Of a stretch of DNA of 9,533 nt, positions 5,955-9,533 are shown piece by piece. The position numbers and the translations under genes are program-made. The stretch is from positions 1-9,533 of the forward strand of contig JAAYKB010000173.1 in assembly GCA_012522615.1 (NCBI GenBank), given 5' to 3'. Source of the stretch: Clostridiales bacterium (lineage in GTDB: Bacteria > Bacillota > Clostridia > Oscillospirales > Acutalibacteraceae). Numbering within the stretch: position 1 is the first letter of the stretch; every line of letters begins with the position of its first letter. A model generated the notes under the pieces. It was not told where the DNA came from. It was given only the letters and a program-made list of their open reading frames with translations, and searched no databases.

Positions 5955-6983
5955 ATGATTGTTATACTCAAACAGAATGTGGAATCTGAAAAAATAGATA
6001 AATTGGTCGGCCGGTTTGAAGACATGGGGCTTTCGTGCCATCACAGCACGGGCGCTCATACCACCATACTAGGAATAATCGGTGATACCTCGCGGGTCGA
6101 TATCGACGCCGTAAGAGCCATTGAAATCGTCGAGGACGTCAAGCGGGTGTCCGAGCCGTACAAGGCCGTGAATCGCAAATTTCAGCCGGACGATACAATT
6201 ATCAGCGTCAAAACGGACGGCTTTGAGTCCAAGCTCGGCGGAGGGTTTTTCGGCGTTATCGCGGGCCCCTGTTCGGTCGAGTGCGAGGAGCAGATTGTTT
6301 CGGTTGCGCGGAGGGTCAAGAAAAGCGGCGCCACCATGCTGCGGGGGGGCGCATTCAAGCCGCGCACCTCTCCATATTCGTTTCAGGGGCTTCATGCCGA
6401 GGGGCTTGAGCTGCTTATGACGGCCAAGCGGGAGACCGGACTTCCTATCGTATCCGAAATCATGGACCTTTCCCATTTCGACCTGTTCCGCGACGTGGAT
6501 GTAATCCAGGTCGGGGCGCGCAACATGCAGAACTTCGAGATGCTCAAAGCGTTGGGGCGCAGCGGCAAGCCGATATTGCTCAAACGGGGTATGGCGAACA
6601 CGATTGAGGAGTTTTTAATGAGCGCCGAATATATCATGTCGGGCGGGAACGATAGAATAATACTTTGTGAGCGCGGCATCAGAACCTTTGAGCCCATGAC
6701 CCGCAACACGCTCGATATTTCCGCCGTTCCGGTGCTCAAGCACCAGTCGCATCTGCCGGTTGTGGTCGACCCGAGCCATGCCGCCGGAATACCCTGGCTT
6801 GTCGAGCCGCTTTCAAAGGCGTCGATATCGGCAGGGGCGGACGGTCTTATGATCGAGGTCCATAACAACCCTTCCGCCGCCCTCAGCGACGGCGCCCAGT
6901 CGCTCACCCCCGCCCAGTTTGACGGCGTTATGGAAAAGGTCAAGGCCCAGCTTTTGTTTGAGGGGAAAAAGCTTTCGTCCTGA
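5955..6983 (+). CDS. aroF: 3-deoxy-7-phosphoheptulonate (DAHP) synthase, type I-beta
   Basis: Condenses phosphoenolpyruvate and erythrose 4-phosphate to DAHP, the first step of the shikimate pathway to aromatic amino acids. The 342-residue product has the Thermotoga maritima-like layout: an N-terminal ferredoxin-like regulatory domain (1 to about 70), which in characterised relatives gives feedback inhibition by Tyr and Phe, then a TIM-barrel. Barrel motifs are AGPCSVE (103-109), RGGAFKPRTSPYSFQG (130-145), QVGARNMQNF (185-194), LLKRG (208-212) and CERGIRTFE (238-246). Metal ligands are Cys106, His275 (VDPSH), Glu301 (IEVH) and Asp312 (LSDG). ATG 5955 is the first start after an in-frame TAA at 5946-5948. 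Its ribosome site is poor, AAAGG being 14 nt away. No other aromatic-pathway gene is adjacent. It converges with the ligase gene with 6 bp between stop codons. Confidence 0.95.
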   Translation: MIVILKQNVESEKIDKLVGRFEDMGLSCHHSTGAHTTILGIIGDTSRVDIDAVRAIEIVEDVKRVSEPYKAVNRKFQPDDTIISVKTDGFESKLGGGFFGVIAGPCSVECEEQIVSVARRVKKSGATMLRGGAFKPRTSPYSFQGLHAEGLELLMTAKRETGLPIVSEIMDLSHFDLFRDVDVIQVGARNMQNFEMLKALGRSGKPILLKRGMANTIEEFLMSAEYIMSGGNDRIILCERGIRTFEPMTRNTLDISAVPVLKHQSHLPVVVDPSHAAGIPWLVEPLSKASISAGADGLMIEVHNNPSAALSDGAQSLTPAQFDGVMEKVKAQLLFEGKKLSS

Positions 6984-6989
6984 GTCCGG

Positions 6990-7874
6990 CTATCTCTGAC
7001 CCTCGCGCGCCAGAACCGAATCAATCACCAAGCCCGCAATATCAACCCCGGTGCACTCGGATATCGCCTTCATCTGGGCGTTGGAGTTTATCTCGCATAT
7101 AAGGGGTTCGCCGGATTCCCCCGTCAGGATATCGACGCCGGCGAACAACGTCCCGAGGATGTCACAGCATCTGACCGCCAGGGCGTTTTCCTCATCGGTC
7201 GGGGTGTAGGGGCCGGGGGCGCCTCCGTTTCCGACGTTCGCCCGAAAATCGGTAGAGGAATGGCGGCGCATTGCGGCGACAGGCTTGCCGTCCACCACAT
7301 AGATTCTTATATCCGAGCCTGCGCTCGAGGATATATACTGCTGGCATATAAACGGGCGGGCTTCCATTCTGCCGGATATCTCGTAAAGCTCGGCGGGGCT
7401 GCGGGCGAGGTAGACCTGACCGCCCAGAGAGCCGTAGCACTCCTTTACCACCATCGGGAATCCGAGCTGTTGTTCGGCATACTTCAAAAACAGGCCGGAA
7501 GGCTTTTTGTCCATTTTTATATATGTCATGGGGGCGACAAGGGTTTTTGGCATCGGTATGCCCTCGGCCGCAAGTTTCAGGTGGGTGGCGGCCTTGTCGT
7601 CGCATACCGCTATGGCGTCGGCCGGATTGTAGACCCGCACCCCGATGGTTTCAAGCGCGCGCGCAAGCCTGATATCCTTGTCAAAGAACAGGGCGAAATC
7701 GCTTGCGTCGAACCCGCTTATATTAATCCCGTCATCAAACATGTCGGATGTTTGGGTATTTGCCATGGGAACAAGCTTTATTCCCAGAAGCCCGGCGGCG
7801 TCGACCAGACGCCTGACGGTATCGGGCAGACCGTCGGGGTTCCAAAAGCCGTTATATATCACATATCCCGCCAT
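6990..7874 (-). CDS. RimK-like ATP-grasp ligase
   Basis: Cytosolic 294-residue ATP-grasp enzyme of the RimK/alpha-L-glutamate ligase group, which joins an amino acid to a carboxylate through an acyl-phosphate. Residues 1-90 are the N-terminal alpha/beta domain. ATP-binding lysines are probably Lys94 (CDDKAATHL) and Lys144 (VVKECYGSLGG), the latter followed by the glycine-rich loop 148-152. SDIRIYVV (187-194) and MRRHS (202-206) supply the arginines. RANVGNGG (211-218), GVDIL (246-250) with Asp248 and CEINSNAQ (260-267) with Glu261 and Asn263 are the Mg-ATP site. The substrate is unknown; relatives modify ribosomal protein S6, F420, poly-glutamate or lysine carrier proteins, and none of those partners is here. 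ATG 7874 is the first start after an in-frame TAA; AAAGGA lies 12 nt upstream. It follows the CDF gene by 52 nt on the same strand and may be co-transcribed. Confidence 0.85.
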   Translation of the reverse strand: MAGYVIYNGFWNPDGLPDTVRRLVDAAGLLGIKLVPMANTQTSDMFDDGINISGFDASDFALFFDKDIRLARALETIGVRVYNPADAIAVCDDKAATHLKLAAEGIPMPKTLVAPMTYIKMDKKPSGLFLKYAEQQLGFPMVVKECYGSLGGQVYLARSPAELYEISGRMEARPFICQQYISSSAGSDIRIYVVDGKPVAAMRRHSSTDFRANVGNGGAPGPYTPTDEENALAVRCCDILGTLFAGVDILTGESGEPLICEINSNAQMKAISECTGVDIAGLVIDSVLAREGQR

Positions 7875-7926
7875 TTAAGATTCATGTCCTTTCCGTGGTA
7901 TAACCATCGTAAATAAACGGTATGTA

Positions 7927-9078
7927 TCAGGTGAAGCTGTGTTCTATTGTCGCGACCGTGAACAGCCGGGGATCGGTTTGCCACACCCTTTGCTGGAGGT
8001 CGTCGCAAAGCTCTTTTACCTTCTTGTAGTCGAAGGGCACCACCACGTCAAAAATCATGTTTGTATGTGTTTCCCCGAAGACCACCCGAAAATCATGGAG
8101 GGTGAGCGAGGGGTCTATTTCTTTAAGGATGCCCTCGGTGAGGGTCTGGAGCGCCTTTACCCTGTCGTCCTCGGTATCGACCGGGTCCATGTGGATGCAG
8201 ACCACGGCGTTATACTTCTCCACCATTTCCCGTTCAATGCAGTCGACAAGGTCATGGCTTAGCATGACGTCCTCGTCCGAGGATACCTCGGCATGCAGGG
8301 AGATAATCCTGTTGCCCGGGCCGTAGTTGTGAACCATAAGGTCGTGTATTCCTATTATACCCTTGTGCCCCAAAACCGTCTGCTTTATGTCGCTGACAAG
8401 CTCGGCGTCGGGAGCCTGACCGAGCAGGGGCGAGATCGTGCCGCGGAGAACCGAGATTCCCGACCACATTACGAACCCGGCGACAAGGACTCCGATATAG
8501 CCGTCCAGACCGATACCCGTAAGCCATCCGACAACGCCCGAAACCAGCACCAAGCCGGTGCATATGACGTCGTTTCTGCTGTCGGCGGCAGCCGCAAGGA
8601 GAGCTCTCGACCGGATGCGCTTCCCTATATTCCTGAAGAACCGCGCGAGCCAGAGCTTGCCGAGTATCGCGGCGGCAAGGATAATCAGGGATACTATGCC
8701 GAAGGCTGTTTTTGCCGGGTCGAGAATCCTTTCAACCGAGGATTTGCCAAGCTCGAAGCCCGCAAACAGAATCATTACCGCAATCACCATTGCCGTGACA
8801 TATTCCATACGCCCGTGTCCGAAAGGGTGCTCCTTGTCGGGAGGGGCAGAGGCCATGCGGAACCCGACGAGGGTGACAACCGAGGAGCCTGCGTCCGACA
8901 GGTTGTTGAAGGAATCCGCGATAACGGCGACGCTTGAGGACAGTATTCCCGTCAGCAGCTTTGCAATGAAAAGCAGGAGGTTGGCGGCAAGCCCGACCAT
9001 GCCCGCCATACGCCCGAATTCATAGCGGTCATCGGTATTATTCCCCTTTGTGAAGATGCGAACCAGCAGCTCGGTCAT
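7927..9078 (-). CDS. Cation diffusion facilitator (CDF) metal efflux transporter
   Basis: Inner-membrane proton-coupled divalent metal exporter of 383 residues. About six hydrophobic segments lie at 26-46, 48-74, 93-110, 125-144, 160-186 and 190-210, with the family motif HPFGHGR (84-90) between the second and third. The transport site reads D55-x3-N59 in helix 2 and D166-x3-D170 in helix 5. Zinc exporters usually have HxxxD in helix 5, so manganese or iron is more likely than zinc (inference). The cytoplasmic tail has two similar parts: about 242-299, the usual dimerisation domain with His245, His262, His275 and HMDP (296-299), and an extra one at about 311-383. I chose ATG 9078, with GAGGGG 8 nt upstream; the alternative GTG at 9087 abuts that site. 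The ligase gene follows 52 nt downstream. Confidence 0.9.
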   Translation of the reverse strand: MTELLVRIFTKGNNTDDRYEFGRMAGMVGLAANLLLFIAKLLTGILSSSVAVIADSFNNLSDAGSSVVTLVGFRMASAPPDKEHPFGHGRMEYVTAMVIAVMILFAGFELGKSSVERILDPAKTAFGIVSLIILAAAILGKLWLARFFRNIGKRIRSRALLAAAADSRNDVICTGLVLVSGVVGWLTGIGLDGYIGVLVAGFVMWSGISVLRGTISPLLGQAPDAELVSDIKQTVLGHKGIIGIHDLMVHNYGPGNRIISLHAEVSSDEDVMLSHDLVDCIEREMVEKYNAVVCIHMDPVDTEDDRVKALQTLTEGILKEIDPSLTLHDFRVVFGETHTNMIFDVVVPFDYKKVKELCDDLQQRVWQTDPRLFTVATIEHSFT

Positions 9079-9297
9079 TTTTTTCACCCCTCATGTAAAA
9101 CTGAATTGGTATTTAGATTAACACAATTTGGCTGAAATGTCTATCGGATTTGCAGCTTCAGATAGATTGCAGCGCGGCCGGCAGCAAGGCGCAAACGAGG
9201 GGTGTAATTTTTTTTGGCGGAAGATATGTGTTTTAAAAGCTGTTGGGATGCGGCGGACTGTTTTTTGTGTGCTTCCCTCCTTTCTTGTTTCGCCTGC
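9079..9297 (-). other. Long 5' leader of the CDF gene
   Basis: The promoter at 9304-9332 implies about 220 untranslated nt. The leader carries GGAGGG (plus-strand 9275-9280) with no start codon after it, the pair CTATC/GATAG (plus-strand CTATC at 9141-9145 and GATAG at 9161-9165) forming a small stem, and two copies of GCTGCAA. A metal riboswitch would fit the gene, but I do not see the conserved yybP-ykoY (manganese) or NiCo motifs, so this is only an unexplained leader. Confidence 0.4.
9087..9092 (-). promoter_or_regulatory. Ribosome binding site deciding the CDF start
   Basis: GAGGGG on the minus strand lies 8 nt before ATG 9076-9078. The competing GTG (9085-9087) begins inside the site, so the ATG is preferred. 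Confidence 0.65.
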
Positions 9298-9303
9298 GAT
9301 GCT

Positions 9304-9332
9304 ATGATAACACACTTTTGTTGCCTTGTCAA
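9304..9332 (-). promoter_or_regulatory. SigA-type promoter of the CDF gene
   Basis: On the minus strand, TTGACA (9327-9332), a 17-nt spacer and TATCAT (9304-9309), with an extended -10 TGT in front of it. The predicted start is near 9297. It should drive the CDF gene and probably the ATP-grasp gene behind it. Confidence 0.75.
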
Positions 9333-9533
9333 TAACCTTTTTGAGAATTTTTTTAATTTTTCCCACGTTCTACCTTTTGCATAAGATTTTGTGGTGATAT
9401 TTGGTAATTGCTTACAATAATGTGGCGTTTGTTGGAATATGGGTTAGGTGTGGGCGGCGGTAAATAGCAGGAAAACGGAGGGGCGGGCCGATATGGAATG
9501 TATACCATGTTACTCTTGACAATGGAATCGGCC
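9333..9533. other. Right-edge region without a convincing gene
   Basis: No convincing coding sequence is visible. On the plus strand a weak promoter-like pair (TTGTGG 9389-9394, TACAAT 9413-9418, 18 nt apart) precedes GGAGGGG (9477-9483). Behind that, an ATG at 9498 opens a frame that is still open at the window end after 12 codons, so a divergent gene might start here and be cut off. The last 48 bases also form a dyad, GGCCGAT (9486-9492) with ATCGGCC (9527-9533). None of this is strong enough to call a gene. Confidence 0.4.

Noticed and set aside
6392..7024. 210-residue open frame on the minus strand
   Set aside because: It lies almost wholly antisense to the clearly conserved aroF gene; high GC produces such shadows, and its Ser/Arg-rich product has no recognisable domain.
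7260..7916. 218-residue open frame on the plus strand
   Set aside because: Antisense shadow of the ATP-grasp gene, whose motifs are in the minus strand frame.
8293..8937. 214-residue open frame on the plus strand
   Set aside because: Antisense shadow of the CDF transporter; very rich in Arg/Asp/Glu/Pro without a fold pattern.
9079..9297. Manganese (yybP-ykoY) riboswitch in the CDF leader
   Set aside because: I could not find its conserved loop sequences; leader length alone is not evidence.
9118..9366. 82-residue minus-strand frame upstream of the CDF gene, starting MGKIKKILKK
   Set aside because: Its start lies upstream of the strong promoter at 9304-9332 and no ribosome site precedes it; the frame runs through what is better explained as an untranslated leader.

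Overview
The window looks like chromosomal DNA of a clostridium-like Firmicute of moderate to high GC. The evidence is indirect: SigA-type promoters (TTGACA, 17 bp, TATTAT/TATCAT), GGAGG/AAAGGA ribosome sites, a type I-beta DAHP synthase with an N-terminal regulatory domain, a LacX-type aldose epimerase and lipobox lipoproteins. No RNA gene, CRISPR array, integrase or transposase is visible, and no taxon can be fixed from the sequence alone.

Layout. 1-413 holds no gene but a chain of strong inverted repeats, including a likely bidirectional terminator at 70-106. 414-3891 (minus strand) is an AT-rich three-gene cassette. In transcription order it encodes a four-helix membrane protein (TTG start), a small helical lipoprotein and a 621-residue lipoprotein with the MACPF (perforin-like) signature. 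A near-consensus extended -10 promoter lies at 4090-4118, followed by a leader of about 190 nt. Composition changes sharply at about 4210: single 60-base lines are about 30-43% GC to the left and 57-68% GC in the genes to the right.

4215-5736 (minus) is a tight two-gene operon of an aldose 1-epimerase-like protein and a HAD phosphatase of the phosphoglycolate phosphatase type. 5737-5954 is a divergent intergenic region with a promoter and a dyad in front of aroF (5955-6983, plus), the first enzyme of the shikimate pathway. Converging on aroF, with a 6-bp gap, are a RimK-like ATP-grasp ligase (6990-7874, minus) and, upstream of it, a CDF metal transporter (7927-9078, minus). The CDF gene has its own strong promoter at 9304-9332 and a leader of about 220 nt. 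9333-9533 has no convincing gene.

The right half is ordinary housekeeping and transport. The item most likely to be new is the MACPF cassette: a lipid-anchored putative pore-former encoded with an unrecognised lipoprotein and an unrecognised membrane protein in a compositionally distinct block. A role in killing competitors, with a partner or immunity protein, is an inference by analogy with lipoprotein MACPF toxins of Bacteroidales and is not shown by the sequence.
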